Shown here: positions 44,778 through 56,900 of the stretch, piece by piece | Layout: each line of letters opens with the position of its first letter | Numbering within the stretch: the first letter of the stretch is position 1 | Source of the DNA: Aphanomyces cochlioides | Lineage: Eukaryota > Oomycota > Saprolegniomycetes > Saprolegniales > Verrucalvaceae | Assembly: GCA_019828595.1 (NCBI GenBank) | Contig: JAHQRK010000002.1 | Coordinates: 1,860,001 to 1,924,000 of the forward strand | DNA length: 64,000 bases | Direction of reading: 5' to 3' | Made by a program: the position numbers and the translations under genes | Notes under the pieces: generated by a model | Databases searched by the model: none | Told to the model about the DNA's origin: nothing | Seen by the model: the letters and a program-made list of their open reading frames with translations, nothing else

Positions 44778-45632
44778 ATGATGAGTAAGAAGAGCGGAAG
44801 AGGGAAGGGGTGGTGCATGGGTTCTATCTCATTCATGTTGGATCAAGTTGAAGACATCAAGCCTCTTGGCAAAAACGGCTGGCTTCGGGTTGAAAGAGCA
44901 TTCAACGCCTCTCACTTTGTTCCCCGTGATGCAGACGCGCTGAAGCGAAAGTTTGTGACGCTGAAGAACCATCCCAAGCCAACAGGAGACCCCGATTGCC
45001 CACCAGAGGTCGCAAGAGCCAAGCGCATAATGCCGCCAACTTGACAATCATGCGGCTGTTCTCCCTCTATCTGATGATCCCGACGTTGACGTTGGAAATC
45101 ACAGCATTGATGACAACTCAATCGCTGAAGGTATATAGTTGCTCCTTTAGACCACTCAATCATTCAATTAGAGGACGATGAAGAGAGAACGAGCTTGCCC
45201 ACTCATCAACGCGAAGAGCAGTTCAACCGCACGGGTGTTGCACGAAACGAACTCATCGAATTGAGCAAAGAATTGCGCAATAGTAATGATTCGTTGTTGT
45301 CAGACACAACTTCTTCATCCAGCACAATGTCGTACACTGCCAAAAAGCGACGCGCTTTAGACAAATTCATAGATGGAGCCATGCAAACGAAAAATGAGTC
45401 GTCAGAATTCATGTCGTTAATCATGCTGATGGACGAAAGAGCTGCTGCTCGTGAGGAGCGATGTATAGAGCAAGAAGAGGCAAGAGAAGTACGTCGATTG
45501 ATGCGCGAATTCCAATGGCAACGGGAACTTCTGGAAAGAAAACTCAAAGCGGGCGAAGAGCGTGCCGAACGTGAGCGCCGCCGCGACGAAATGCAAATGG
45601 CTTTGTTTGGAAAACTGTTTGGCATGAAGTAG
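44778..45632 (+). pseudogene. Oomycete Myb/SANT-like repeat-family gene, probable frameshift
   Basis: ATG 44778 starts MMSKKSGRGKGWCMGSISFM, then GWLRVERAFNASHFVPRDAD and LKRKFVTLKNHPKPTGDPDC. This is the W..V...N....R..DSL+RKF..L....KPTGDP.CP domain common in oomycete transposon-linked proteins (Myb/SANT-like). After RAKRI the frame stops, while the continuing sequence (DNHAAVLPLSDDPDVDVG) is one base out of phase near 45036. An intron (about 45131-45171) then leads into a coiled coil ending REFQWQRELLERKLKAGEER with stop at 45632. It is either a decayed copy or a gene with an unrecognised splice. Confidence 0.5.
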
Positions 45633-47323
45633 AGCCGATTTGCATCTGCTTAACGGCAATAAGACAACCAAACTGAATATACGTCGATTACACTCCAAAC
45701 ACATTCTCATCATCAGATCATCATTCGGAGTCGGATGGCGCATGCAAGAAGGTGCAGTCGCCGATGCTTTGCAGAGCGTGCAGCGAGGGCCACCAGCGCA
45801 GACCACATTTGTCGACGAGAAATGTGACTTTCAACCAATCATACTGTGTATTGCCGCATAAAAATACTGCAGTTTTGGAGGGCGAAGACGAAGCAAATGC
45901 ACGTCGCATTTTTCAAAGATTAAAATACAAAAAGAATTCGTTGGCCCAAAAAAGAAAGAATGGGTTTTGGAAGCCTTCCATTCACGTTAGAAAATAAATA
46001 GTACTGAAGTATTCACAACATCCCTATCGCTGAGATGTACTAGTAAATGAAAATAGATGCTTGCTCTTCTCACCCTCATCGGCAATCAACTGACTGTGAG
46101 CACGAATAAGCAATTTTTCTCGGATACAACTCTGTGCACGCAATGTTTGCTGTTCACAGAGCTGGAAGACATATTGCGCCAGTTAGTTCTTGTGAACTCT
46201 AGCATACACTAGTAGTACATTCTCCATATTAACACTATTTAAGAAGTACTACGTAGTATTTCAATAATTGTAGTGCTATTAATAGACAGATAGAAAATTT
46301 ACTGATCTAATGAAAAGTGAATTTGTGATATTTTCAAGAAAAGAAATTTCAGTTTGATAGTTTTCTATCTGGACTTCCCGCCGCCGCAGAGCAAGCCATA
46401 CCGCTTTCAACAAGTTAAGAGAATAAAACTATATAGATGCCACCATGATTGCCCATAGCCAAGCCCATCACGCGCAGAAATCATCATGGCGTAGCCATTT
46501 GAATTTAGGGACTACTATTATAGTGTACTTATCCACTATGGTACTCATAACCGTCTCGTCAAATCAATTTACAAAGCATATTAAATATTAAAGTGAACAT
46601 TTTAGAGAAAAATGTGCAAGAGACGAGACAACAAATACACGTACGCGTTTTCATAGTTTACTATTTAACTAAGCATAGCAATTTGCGCAACTCTTGTGAC
46701 ACTCCCACCTCGCTAGAAAAGGTGCCGTTTTCGCGCCTGCACCGCTGAGTTGACGACCATTTCTTAGCGTCGAGCGAAACAGCACACAGAGATATGAGTG
46801 ATAATGTTGTTTTAGCAATATCCTTTCCCACTCACTCTTAACATCCCGCCTATAATGTTTCATTCTTACATTTTATATAATGAATATATTATTGTTGACA
46901 GGGTACAAGAACTCTGAGTTGCTTTTCAAATCTGAATCCATCAGATATAATATTGCAGAGGTCTCAAGTTGTCTCACGAATGAAATGAAGTTCTGCATGA
47001 TTTAAATATGCTACCTTTAATACCTTGTGACCTTTGTTAACTGTTTCGTTGATTCAAGAATCATCTATGTGAATTTTCTCTTATCAACAAATAAACTGCT
47101 ACAATTTATATTTTGTCAATGAACCAGCTGTCGTATTTTTAATCAAGGGTTTGATTAGCTCGATATGATTAACCATATAAGTCCAATTTCGTGGCCAATC
47201 AAAAAGCTCATACGCGCTGTTATTCAACGTCGCTCCCTGTAAAGTGTAAGTTAAGATTTGACATCAAGACACTTCGAGCGTGGCTGTCAGAGTTTCACTT
47301 CCATCTTTCTAGCCATTGACAGC
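45633..47323. other. Intergenic, AT-rich, nothing recognised
   Basis: Scattered short frames without family motifs. Several near-palindromes (for example AGTACTACGTAGTATT near 46243). No RNA gene was detected by eye. Confidence 0.45.
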
Positions 47324-48964
47324 CTACATGTGCAAAGTGTAATGCCTCGAAACGGACGTTATCCATGTACCTTGAGAACCAAATTGATCAATTTCTTTGG
47401 ATTTGCCAGTCAGCGAAAGTATTTCCTCAAAAACTTCGCTCGATGTGTTTGCTGCTCCTCCCAGTGAATCGAATACATCGCACAGGTCTGGGTGCTCCAA
47501 CATCCAACTAGTGAATGTATTCCCGGCAGATGGTGCTTCGAGAAGGTAACTTCCGAATACAATAAAATAGAAATACCGCTCGAGCACACGGCAAGCTCGA
47601 TGCTGCAAAAAATGAGCTGATCTCCATACATTGAAATCCGTACCAAGTAGAAGGCTCTATCAGCAGGTTGAGGTTCTTCCAAAGATTTCTTTCAATTCCG
47701 TGTAAGTTGAGTTGACTTCATGTTTGAGGTACCTTTCGATTTTCGTCGATGACATGTCGGATATGGTAAATCAATGCATTTTTGTCAATTGCTTGATCAA
47801 TCCATTCTTTACTTCGTACACCGTTTGCCAACTTATCACAGAGAGCCAAAATAACCTTTGGCATCGTGAAGTATTTCAAGTAGGACGATAAATTTACCTT
47901 GTAGCGACCTAGTTTGTAATCCATAATTTGTGAATCCATCGAAGCGGCTTGCATAAGTTCGGCGAAGGATTGCTCTGAAACAGACATGCTGAGCTGAAGT
48001 GGGGCTGACCATATCAAATACGCCAATGTCATTACTGTGGTCGTTCGACATCGACCTTTCTACGTGGACATTAGAGCAATATTAACATGTCATGATAATA
48101 ACACACCTGGCAATTGAACACAACTGCAGTGTTCAAGTCGGCCTTTGAAATCCATTCTATGAGCTGATCAACGGTTTGATGCTCGGGGAAATTCCCTCGC
48201 TCGATTGGTGCACGATGAAAAATGACAGATTCAATGCCAGGATGCTGTATGTCGGCCATTACCTCGTGCAGCGTCTTGACCTAGCTTCTTCTGAGCACAA
48301 GCAAGGACGTAAACCAACGTACTTGTTTAGGATCAACCAACTGAGTAACCAATTCGTTGCACAGGAGCGTAGGTTCATGCCAGTACTCCAATTTGCATTC
48401 ACTTCGAGAAAGTTGCTCCAATAAACTGTCCTTGAGAGACGCTTCAAGAACTGCAAAACTGTTGCCTGTTATATCTGGCACTATATCGTTTTCGTTTAAT
48501 TTGCTGCTTGGACATGCAGTGAATGGAATGCCTTCGACAAAGATAACAGCTTCCTACAAGGAATCTCTGATATTCAATTGATTTTTGTGAAAATACCTCG
48601 CGAATGTTGACCCAAACAACTTTGGTGAACCCATCTGAGGCGAGAGTGTTAAGAATATATCGAATTCCTTCCTGCAAGACTGGTTAGATCATCAAATGCG
48701 GGTATGTATTCAACCAGTGCTGGTTGGGCACAACCATAGATGGGAGAACCCTTCAGTCGACGGAAATTTGGAGCTAGTCGCTACATCAGCATACACTCAG
48801 CCGAGGATTGTACCAATGTCGCCATTTCGCGTGTCAAGCTTGTGAAGCTTGGGAACGCGATCTTTCTTGAGCAAATATTTCTCGAGCACTCGAGTGCCTT
48901 GCTCTTGGAACTGCGAATCGGAATCGACATTCTCGCGACTCGCATCTTCTTCGACCTTGACCAT
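47324..48964 (-). pseudogene. Truncated duplicate of the Paladin-like gene (one phosphatase unit, altered P-loop)
   Basis: The start is ATG 48964 (MVKVEEDASRENVDSDSQFQ). Exon order and intron positions mirror the first half of the gene at 41.2-44.3 kb. Differences are three. About 70 N-terminal residues including the coiled coil and IQ motif are missing. The P-loop reads NCQKGRCRTTTVMT instead of NCQKGRGRTTTAMT. The gene stops at 47324 after the first unit (LERYFYFIVFGSYLLEAPSA, then ILSLTGKSKEIDQFGSQGTW), so the second phosphatase domain is absent. The spliced frame appears otherwise open, so it could be a shortened expressed gene. The Gly-to-Cys change in the P-loop would probably harm catalysis. 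Confidence 0.65.
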
Positions 48965-49079
48965 AGTATTCCAATCTTCGCCAAACTTTGAATGAGGTGC
49001 TCAGAATCTTCGTCATTTTGTTTGTCCCTGTCGTGGTGGTTGACTTGTCACCTGGAGCACAAATGAAATATTCATATTG

Positions 49080-49709
49080 ACAGTGGTGGAAAGCATCGAG
49101 GGGACTTTTTATGTTTTGACCCAATAAATTACACTCTGGAACAAATAAAAACAGTTTTCCTATGCATTTTTTTCTGGTGATAACGACTGTATGAATACAA
49201 TCCTTTAAAACCACATAGATTACAAGAAACGATGAAAAATAGTCAAGATTGATATTCATTTTTCATCCTTATATTCTATTACTTGTTTAATTGAAATTAT
49301 TTGACAAAACTGATTACATAATTTTTCAAGAGGTTCAAGAAAAATTAGTTGGATGATCGAAGTCTCTCATATTCGATTATTTTGATTTTGCAAATGATGG
49401 ACGATAATTGAGAGAACGAATATGCAATAAAATACGTTTATTCAATTACATATCCATGAATTAAAAAGACTAATAATGCATTTATCCGATAAACAACGAT
49501 ATTCATGTGCCTTGTGATCGCTTAAGTGGTTAAGAAGGACTTGGGACCATCGTTTGAACCTTCAAATATGATTAACATTCGAATATTTATATTTAACTAC
49601 GTATACTTTGTCACAGTTACGTCAGAACTGGATATTTTGGTTCAAAGTTGCACCTTACCTAAAATATGATATTTTTTGTTGAAGTCCCCTCGATGCTTTC
49701 CACCACTGT
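49080..49709. mobile_element. 630-bp MITE-like element with perfect 28-bp terminal inverted repeats
   Basis: Positions 49080-49107 (starting ACAGTGGTGGAAAGCATCGA) are the exact reverse complement of 49682-49709. No target-site duplication is clear. No transposase frame is inside. It holds a tRNA-like stretch at about 49513-49566. Confidence 0.7.
49513..49566 (+). other. tRNA(Ser/Leu)-like stretch inside the 630-bp element
   Basis: CGCTTAAGTGGTTAAG resembles a type-II tRNA D-arm/A-box (GCCGAGTGGTTAAG) and CGTTTGAACCTTC a B-box. Stems do not pair well and the long variable arm is absent, so this is at best a tRNA-derived relic, possibly an internal pol III promoter. Confidence 0.3.
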
Positions 49710-50212
49710 GAGCCAATCACATTCGATTAGTGCTTGTACTCTGTGTTGTGGAAAACAACACTGATTCATGAAGGGAGGAAACCAATTTCGTGAGGTCTTT
49801 GAGGGTTACTTCAGACTTTGGGGCTTGATAACAGGGATGCTTACGCTTGCAATATCCATGTTAGATTCATTGGATTGCTAAATTTCAGAAGAAATGGGTC
49901 GTCGATGTCAATGGAGAGCTCAAGACTGATCGGCGTTGACTTTCAACTTCCATTCGATCGAAGCCTAATATTCTGCTCCACTCATAAATCTCTGATAGAC
50001 TCTCATCATAGAATAGGTTTCTTTGGCAAGTGACGAAGAAGAGGCGAGTTGTTGTCTCGTTTGCGTCCGTGAGCATTTCACACTCCGACGGAATTTTGTG
50101 GTTCGCTGTATACACTATTATTATACAGAATATTTTATACACTATTTAAGCTTAATGAATTGTAATAGTGTACCTAGAAAACGACAACACTAATTAAGAT
50201 AGGAAGTGACTA
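49710..50212. other. Intergenic, nothing recognised
   Basis: Short sequence between two repeat elements. The minus-strand frame 49885-50142 has no motif. Confidence 0.4.
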
Positions 50213-50390
50213 TCCCCCCTAAATTCATTTTTGATACAAATTTTGCCTGGCTTCCCAAAATCGACCGCCATTTTACAACACTTAAAATGTGCCAAAGTTA
50301 TGGGCGTCATCGCGGAAGCTCACGGCCATGCCCCTAATTGTCGGAAATGCTAGGCAAAAATGTATCAAAAAGGAATTTTAGGGGGGGGGG
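50213..50390. mobile_element. Short MITE (~178 bp) with imperfect ~36-bp inverted ends
   Basis: The left end CCCCCCTAAATTCATTTTTG (50213 on) pairs with the reverse complement of the right end, which reads CCCCCCTAAAATTCCTTTTT. Similarity continues through GATACA..TTTTGCC. No coding capacity. Confidence 0.55.
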
Positions 50391-50408
50391 AATTGTGATT
50401 TCCTTAAG

Positions 50409-51031
50409 ATATTTTGCAGATATATTTTTCGGAACTATATGGAGTTTTCTCGGTCATGACTGCGGTCATAGTTCATTTTTGGTCGTTTTATGACCAGGAT
50501 AAAATATTCTGTTTTTTCATTTTTCTTTCACAATGGATGACTGCCAAAAATCTCACAAACGCCTTTCGCATTTAACATTTCAAATTTTATAATTTCCCAT
50601 TTCAAATTTTAAAATATAAATTTTAAAAAAATTAAAAAAAATGACCCTGGTCATGACCAAGAAAATAAATATCAGAGATATAGTTTCCAAATTGGCTGTT
50701 TTTGTATAAATATTCGAGATATATTTAACTCTGGTCATCATACTAATTTTAAGCTAATACAAACACTCGTTGTCATCACTCCTGCCAAGGTCAAGACTAT
50801 CATGCTCCATGATGAGAGCCATCTCGACTGCTAGAGCGGTCATTACAAAGTTTACATGTCTTGTGATGCCTGATTTAAGCTTGAAAACAAGGTTTTCGGT
50901 GTCCTATTGTGAAAGAAAAATGAAAAAACAGAATATTTTATCCTGGTCATAAAACGACCAAAAATGAACTATGACCGCAGTCATGACAGAGAAAACTCCA
51001 TATAGTTCCGAAAAATATATCTGCGAAATAT
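50409..51031. mobile_element. Fold-back element with 126-bp near-perfect inverted repeats
   Basis: Arm 50409-50534 is the reverse complement of 50906-51031 with only two mismatches noted. The arms separate a roughly 370-bp AT-rich core. The arms contain TGACTGCGGTCATAG and TGACCAGG/CCTGGTCA palindromic pieces. No transposase is inside. It lies 22 bp from the left end of the Harbinger element. Confidence 0.75.
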
Positions 51032-51309
51032 GAATTTAAAAATATGAATTTAGGCCGCCTCTGGATGCCACCAAATATTGAATAATTTACGAAAATATTC
51101 AATAATCTTTCCTCATATTTTGAAATTTGAATTATGAAGAATTGCACTGTCTGGACGCCAATTATTGAATTCTTTTTTATCAGAAATATTGAATAAAAGC
51201 CTCTAAAATATTCAATAAAAATATTCATCTTTTCATGAATATTTCAACAGAACAGTGATCGTTCTCTGGAGGATCATTTTTCGTTGAACTGTCGATTGAA
51301 CACTTGAAC

Positions 51310-52242
51310 ATGGTGCTTTGGAACGACGAATTGGACAAGCTGTGGTTCAATGAGTTGATCCGTCAATTTGGCCAAGTTGGGAAGCGCGCCAACAGCGGAT
51401 ACAAAAAAGAAGCATGGAAGGCGGCCCTCAAAGCATTGAATGATGGATCCGACGTCGTTTTTACTCAGTCACAACTGCGATCACGACACGACATCTTGAA
51501 GAAGACATTTCGAGTTGTTTCAAGCATGGCCAACGCGTCTGGCATGGGCTTCGAGGCTGAAACATGCAAGGTTGTAGCCTCAGATGAAGGCTGGGAGATT
51601 TTTTTACGTGGAAAATCGAATGAAGTGAAGAAATGGCGAGGGAAATCATTTCCATGCCACTTCCTCTGCCATGCATTGTTCAATGGAACTCTTTCAACTG
51701 GTGCATTCTCGATATCCTCTGGACAAATTGCATCTGAAGGATTGAGAATTCTCTCATCCCCTCAATTCCGAGGATTTGATGAAGTGGAAAATGACTACGA
51801 GCCAACCCAAGAATCACAACAAAGCAGTCAATCGTTTGATTTGGAGCAACAAGCCAAAGAATCTCAAAACACAAGTGACAATTTGAGCAAGCGACGAGCT
51901 CCATCAACCGTTATTCCAGGCAAAAGGCAGCGCTCCTCTTTGGGCTCAAGAATGATACAAGAAATGAAAGAAACAAAAGAAATGGTGCACGAACAAGCCT
52001 CGCAAATGACAAGAGCTTTATTGGACAACGCTTGTGGAGTTTCAAGTCACCTCACGCCGTCCGAGAAAGCTGTGAACGTACTTCAAGATGAGTTTCAAAG
52101 GTCCCTTGACGAAGAGGACCTTGTTTTGGCATTTGAGGTCATGGAGAATCCGACGAAGGCCGCAATGTTTCTTCAAATGAAGGGAAATGCTCGTAAAATT
52201 TGGCTAGATCGCCAAGTCAAATTAATACGAGAAGTGGTTTGA
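51310..52242 (+). CDS. Myb/SANT-like DNA-binding protein of the Harbinger element
   Basis: An intact frame starting MVLWNDELDKLWFNELIRQF at ATG 51310, running about 310 residues to TGA 52242. The N-terminal 110 residues (W...EAWKAALKALNDGSDVVF, LRSRHDILKKTFRVV, SDEGWEIF) fit the Myb_DNA-bind_3 fold found in the second ORF of PIF/Harbinger elements and in plant and oomycete relatives. The middle is Gln/Ser-rich with basic KRRAPSTVIPGKRQR (NLS-like). The C-terminus is helical. It would help transposase enter the nucleus and bind the ends. The gene is convergent with the transposase, with about 20 bp between the two stop codons. Confidence 0.75.
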   Translation: MVLWNDELDKLWFNELIRQFGQVGKRANSGYKKEAWKAALKALNDGSDVVFTQSQLRSRHDILKKTFRVVSSMANASGMGFEAETCKVVASDEGWEIFLRGKSNEVKKWRGKSFPCHFLCHALFNGTLSTGAFSISSGQIASEGLRILSSPQFRGFDEVENDYEPTQESQQSSQSFDLEQQAKESQNTSDNLSKRRAPSTVIPGKRQRSSLGSRMIQEMKETKEMVHEQASQMTRALLDNACGVSSHLTPSEKAVNVLQDEFQRSLDEEDLVLAFEVMENPTKAAMFLQMKGNARKIWLDRQVKLIREVV

Positions 52243-52263
52243 GTGTGATGTCATTATCAACGA

Positions 52264-53430
52264 CACTTTGATTAACTGGCTTCAATTTCCGATTCGTCGT
52301 CTACAGTCGCTTTGATAAGATAGCCATATTTCAGATGCAATTGAATCTCTCCATTCTTTCGCTTCCATTGTCTCGACAACTTCATCGGCATCTTGCTGTA
52401 TATCCGTGGCCACGAGAGGCTGCTTGTTTTTTCTTCGTAATTCGCGTGTTGCTTCACGCACAGATAGGTCATCAGAGGAGTCATTCAAACGAATGAAATT
52501 GTGCACCACGCATACAGCCATGAATAATTTCGTCTGGAATGAATAGCTATATTGGACTGGATGTGTAAGCACAGGAAATCATTTCTTTAGAACGCCAAAA
52601 GCCCGTTCAATTACATTTCGTAGAGAAGAGTGCCTTAAATTGAACAGTTCTTCTTTTGACCGTGGCTTCATTTTCCCTCGTCCAAACTCTTTTAAGTGAT
52701 ATCTTGTTCCTCGATAGGGAGTCAGTGCTTTCAACGATAGCCCAAATCCTGCGTCCATTATGTCGAAGAGATTCGCAGGCAAAGTAAGTCCCTTGCTCAA
52801 AGCGTCTTCGTACAATCGTCCATCACCGGCAGATCCTTCCCAACCTATGAATACAAAGTTATCAAGAATCGCAAAGCACTTCCAACCTGTCAACACATAC
52901 GTAAACATCAAATCAAAATCGCACGCACACAGCACGTTCATTGTCACTCCTTTCCTTCCTTGGAAAGGACCAACATGCTTTTCAGGAACCCAAACGGGCA
53001 CATGACAACCATCTATTGCCATTCGGCAATTGTCAAAGAAAGGTGAAAATTTGGGGTTGTTGTGTATGTGTCTTGGAACTGGGGAATCATCGCTCGGTAT
53101 TTGAATGTATGTTGACGTCAATTTGATCAATGCGGCTAGAACTCTCTTCAAGTGTCGTGTAATTGTCTCTCCTGAATGCTGGAATCGGCATTACAGCTGA
53201 GCACTTGAGGCATGTTGTCCAACAAAGTAGAGGAATATTGCGAGCTGTTCGTAGGTATCAATGTAGCTTGTCCGCTTCAAACCACCATGCTCAACAAGCT
53301 CATGTGCAAGGCGTTTAAAAACACTTCATCGAATCCGAAAGCTTTCAATAAAGCTGGCTTCGTTCCCATTCATTTTTCGGCAAGCCACATTTTACCGGTC
53401 ATTTTGGACGTGAGCTTGGATTTCTTCCGT
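52264..53430 (-). pseudogene. Harbinger DDE transposase (HARBI1-like) with premature stops
   Basis: Reading on the minus strand: LAIFLYFVGQHASSAQL-stop-CRFQHSGETITRHLKRV, then MAIDGCHVPVWVPEKHVGPF (first Asp), GWEGSAGDGRLYEDAL (second Asp; GSAGD where HARBI1-like proteins have GSxHD), DAGFGLSLKALTPYRGTRYH, and RHSSLRNVIERAFGVLKK (Glu). A TGA at 52579-52581 then replaces the expected Arg codon before FPVLTHPVQYSYSFQTK. The C-terminal part ends at about 52266. At least two nonsense codons (TAA at about 53192 and TGA at 52579) disable it. Both look like C-to-T changes (CAA, CGA). All three DDE acidic residues are still present. Confidence 0.8.
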
Positions 53431-53974
53431 ACGTATTTGATGTAAAGGTACGTCATGAAAGTCGACATTAGCACGAGTGTTCCTCTCGATAGCCAAAGAT
53501 GAAGGTACGATGCCAGGATGCGCTTCGAGATCATTGTCGTTGGGAAGTTCTTCGCGCGCAATTTAAAAGTGCAAATGAATCACTCATGCTTGGACTTCGT
53601 CCAATAGAAAAACTCGGAAGATATATATCTGACCAACAGAAATTCTGCCTGTCAAATCAACGTTATAAAAACAGGTTGTTCGGTGAATTAACCTCTGTAA
53701 ATCGTGGAAATCAATGAGATCTTTTTTAATAAAATGACGCCAGACGAGTCACAGATTTTCAATTTTAAAAGTTTGAAAGTATTCGAGTCTGCATTTTTGA
53801 AAACTGCAGTTTCAAATATTTAAAATAAAGATATGAAATATTTCTGACGTAGCCAGACGGGCCCTTAAAAATATGAATTTAAAAATATGAAAAGATTGAA
53901 TTTTTGATATTTTATCAAGAGGGTTAAAATAAAGTGTAATTTCGTCCCCAACACAAAGTCAAATTCGGCGCGAA

Positions 53975-56900
53975 ATGAGTGTCAAAGCGATGCAGGTAGA
54001 CGGAGTTTGCTAGCTGGACGCATGACGCTTTCAATACATAGGCCGTGAAATGGCTTGGAATGGATAAAGATGGGAAAATGACCGTGTCCCCAGCAGCAGC
54101 ACTGAAAGTTCTCCAAGCAATGCCAGAGAATCAAGATTTGAATTTGATCAGTATCTTTGGAGCTGCCCGTCAAGGAAAGTCGTTCCTCATGAACCTGCTA
54201 GCCAACCAACAAGATCTCTTTCGTATTTCCAATGAGAAAGAGCCGTGTACGCAAGGTGTCGACCTCTCAAGTCATTTCATGCCGTTGTCCTCTTTCAGCA
54301 GCATAAACGGATGCCCACAGGTCAATAGCTCAATGAGTGTTGGATTTGTGGATGCTGAAGGACAAGGAGATCGCGACATTACATGTAAATACTCTTTGTG
54401 GTTCTTATTATCTAATTTGCATTTAGACGATTCTCGACTTGTGTCACCTGTACTATTGGCGTCAAAAGTTGTCATTTTCAATTGGAAAGACTCTTTGCAA
54501 GCGGACCGCATGCTTAATCTATTGGCAGTCCTTGCTAAAGCAGCTCAAAATGTTGAACTCGCTGAGGGAGAAACACGCAAAGTCTTCGGTCATTTGCATA
54601 TGTACGTACTTGTTCAGATTGAAAAGCATTTTTATTCTCCATGACATGCTTCTGGTGGTTAATGCCTACCATTTGATGCAAAAGCGGCATGAGGACTTGA
54701 TCTGACATGTTCTTGTAGTGTGTTCCGAGATTGGAATTTTATCAACACAACGCCAAGTGAGGTCCATGACACTCTTTTCAAAAAAGAGAAAGGAACATCG
54801 AGGGAAGTCAGTAACCGGAACCTTGCTCGCCATGAGTTAGTTGAGGCATTTGAGAGCATCAATATTTGGCTCTTTCCCTTGCCGGTGATCTTTTCCTCTT
54901 GTATACATCTCTGACTTGGTCTTAGGTTGTCAGCACAGCCCAATTAAGCGAGAGGATTCGTTTCGAGCAATTGCAACCATCGTTTCAGAAAAAATTGAGA
55001 GAGCTTCGAACCACAATTTCACAGCAGCTTGAGGAACCAATGCTGTTCAATCAGCAGCCACTTACCGGTCGTACGTTGGCCGAAATGATGCCACTGTTTG
55101 CTGAGGTAACTTCACTCTATCAACCTTGCTGGAATTTTATAGAGCTTGAATGACAATCGCGTTATTATGCCAGAGTCAATTTATTCCTCGATGCGCCGTG
55201 CTGAAGGGAAAAAGATTCAGCTACAAGCAGAAGAAGCAATGAAAACTTTCTGCAAGGCTCAGCTGGATAAACCAGAAATATTATCAACCGAACAATTTGC
55301 TGCGTCTGTTCGGGAATTGTATTACCAACTTGTTATTCCACATTGAAAATTTTGTAGAATGATGAAGATGATCAATGAAACGCTGAGCAGCATGAAATCT
55401 TTCCCTTCTGATGTACGAGACGAGTGTCGTGCAGCATTGCTCGTCTTTGTCGATCGTGAGGTTGAATTGACGTCAAAGTCCAACAACGAAAAGGTCCTCA
55501 TGATATTATTTCAGAAAATACTCATTTTCAATAGGTGTTACGACACTTCCAAAATCTCATGGATCAAGCAAACGATGGTCTTCGAGATAACCTCAAAGAG
55601 CTGGAGTCAAAACTTCCACTACCACCAGCAGATCTCACAAAACAATGTGATTTCTTCATTCGCCAGGCAACAAAATCACTTCAAAGCTGCCCAAAAACTT
55701 CTATGAGTTCCTCCTTCCAAAACGACATCCAACGTTTGGAAGAGCAAGGAAATGTTTTGAAGGAGAGATTGCAGCATTTGAATGAACGGGCTATTCGACA
55801 ACGCTCAGTTAAACTCATGGTAAGTCTTGATCAAGTCGATTCAAGTGATTGGTTGTGATTTAGTCTCAGTTGACATCGTGCAAAAACCAATTGAAAACGA
55901 AAGGAAACTCTTGGCTTGACAAGCATATTGCAAGCGAAATGCCATTTACAATATCAATGCTTGAGGAGGAACTGCTGCGTGTTCATTCATCCTTTGAATT
56001 CGACGAGCCGAAGCCTGATCTGGACGAAATTGATATTGAAGGCGAAATGCAAGAATACCACGCCCAATTGTTGGATGATCTCAAACGGCAATACACTCTC
56101 CATGTTCGACATATTGTGCTACAGTTCATCGCCAAGGCGAAATTACTCTTAGAAAAAGAAATGCAAGCTATTGTGTTGCCCATGCCTGAAGCAAAACTGC
56201 ACGCGCGCATTCTTGAGTCGAAAGAACGAGTCGTTGTGGACATCTCCAAGCAAATGCAAGGATGGAGTATTCCTGAAGAAGAAATGGTTCACTTTGGAAA
56301 TGCAGTTAGTGAACACACCAAAGAGGTACTCGTGGCTTATTCTCGCAGTCTAATTGCCAATTTAGATGGAAGTATTAGTTAGACAGCACAATCAAACGGC
56401 ATCTCGTGATAGTGCTTCACGAGAAGCTGCTGCTCGATACAAAGAAGCGAAAGATAATTTGACGCGTCATCTGACAAATGTGATCAATGAGGCGATCCCA
56501 ATGTCGGATGAAAAGATGAAAAAGATTTACGCTGAAGCTCTGCTCAAAACATGTGCGACACTTAGTGACGGAAACCAAACCAAACACGCTCAAGTGTTTG
56601 AGTCCTTAAAAGCAGATATGGCCGCTTTGATGGAGCAATTCAAAACTATAAACTTGTACGATGTAAATGGGAATGTTTCTAAACACGAGTAGGAAAGAGC
56701 GCGAGAACGCTGTATTGGCCAGCGCTGCCGAAAACCAGCGTCATCGCGTGGAAGCTTTGACAGATGAAGTGCAAAAGTCACAGGCACTGGCAGCGAGTAA
56801 TTCATTTAATGTCATGAGTACGCAGGATGAGTAACATTTTGTAGAGCGTGAACAAGAAATGAAATCACAGTTATTGGAAAAGGAGCACAAGTCAAAACAT

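Larger units (their letters stand above)
51053..53864. mobile_element. 2.8-kb PIF/Harbinger-type transposon
   Basis: Both ends are flanked by TTA (51050-51052 and 53865-53867), the usual Harbinger target duplication. Terminal inverted repeats are imperfect: left GGCCGCCTCTGGATGCCACC, right (reverse complement) GGGCCCGTCTGGCTACGTCA. Inside lie the two expected genes: a Myb-like DNA-binding protein (plus) and a DDE transposase (minus), convergent. The flanks are both AATATGAATTT-type AT-rich repeat. Confidence 0.8.
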
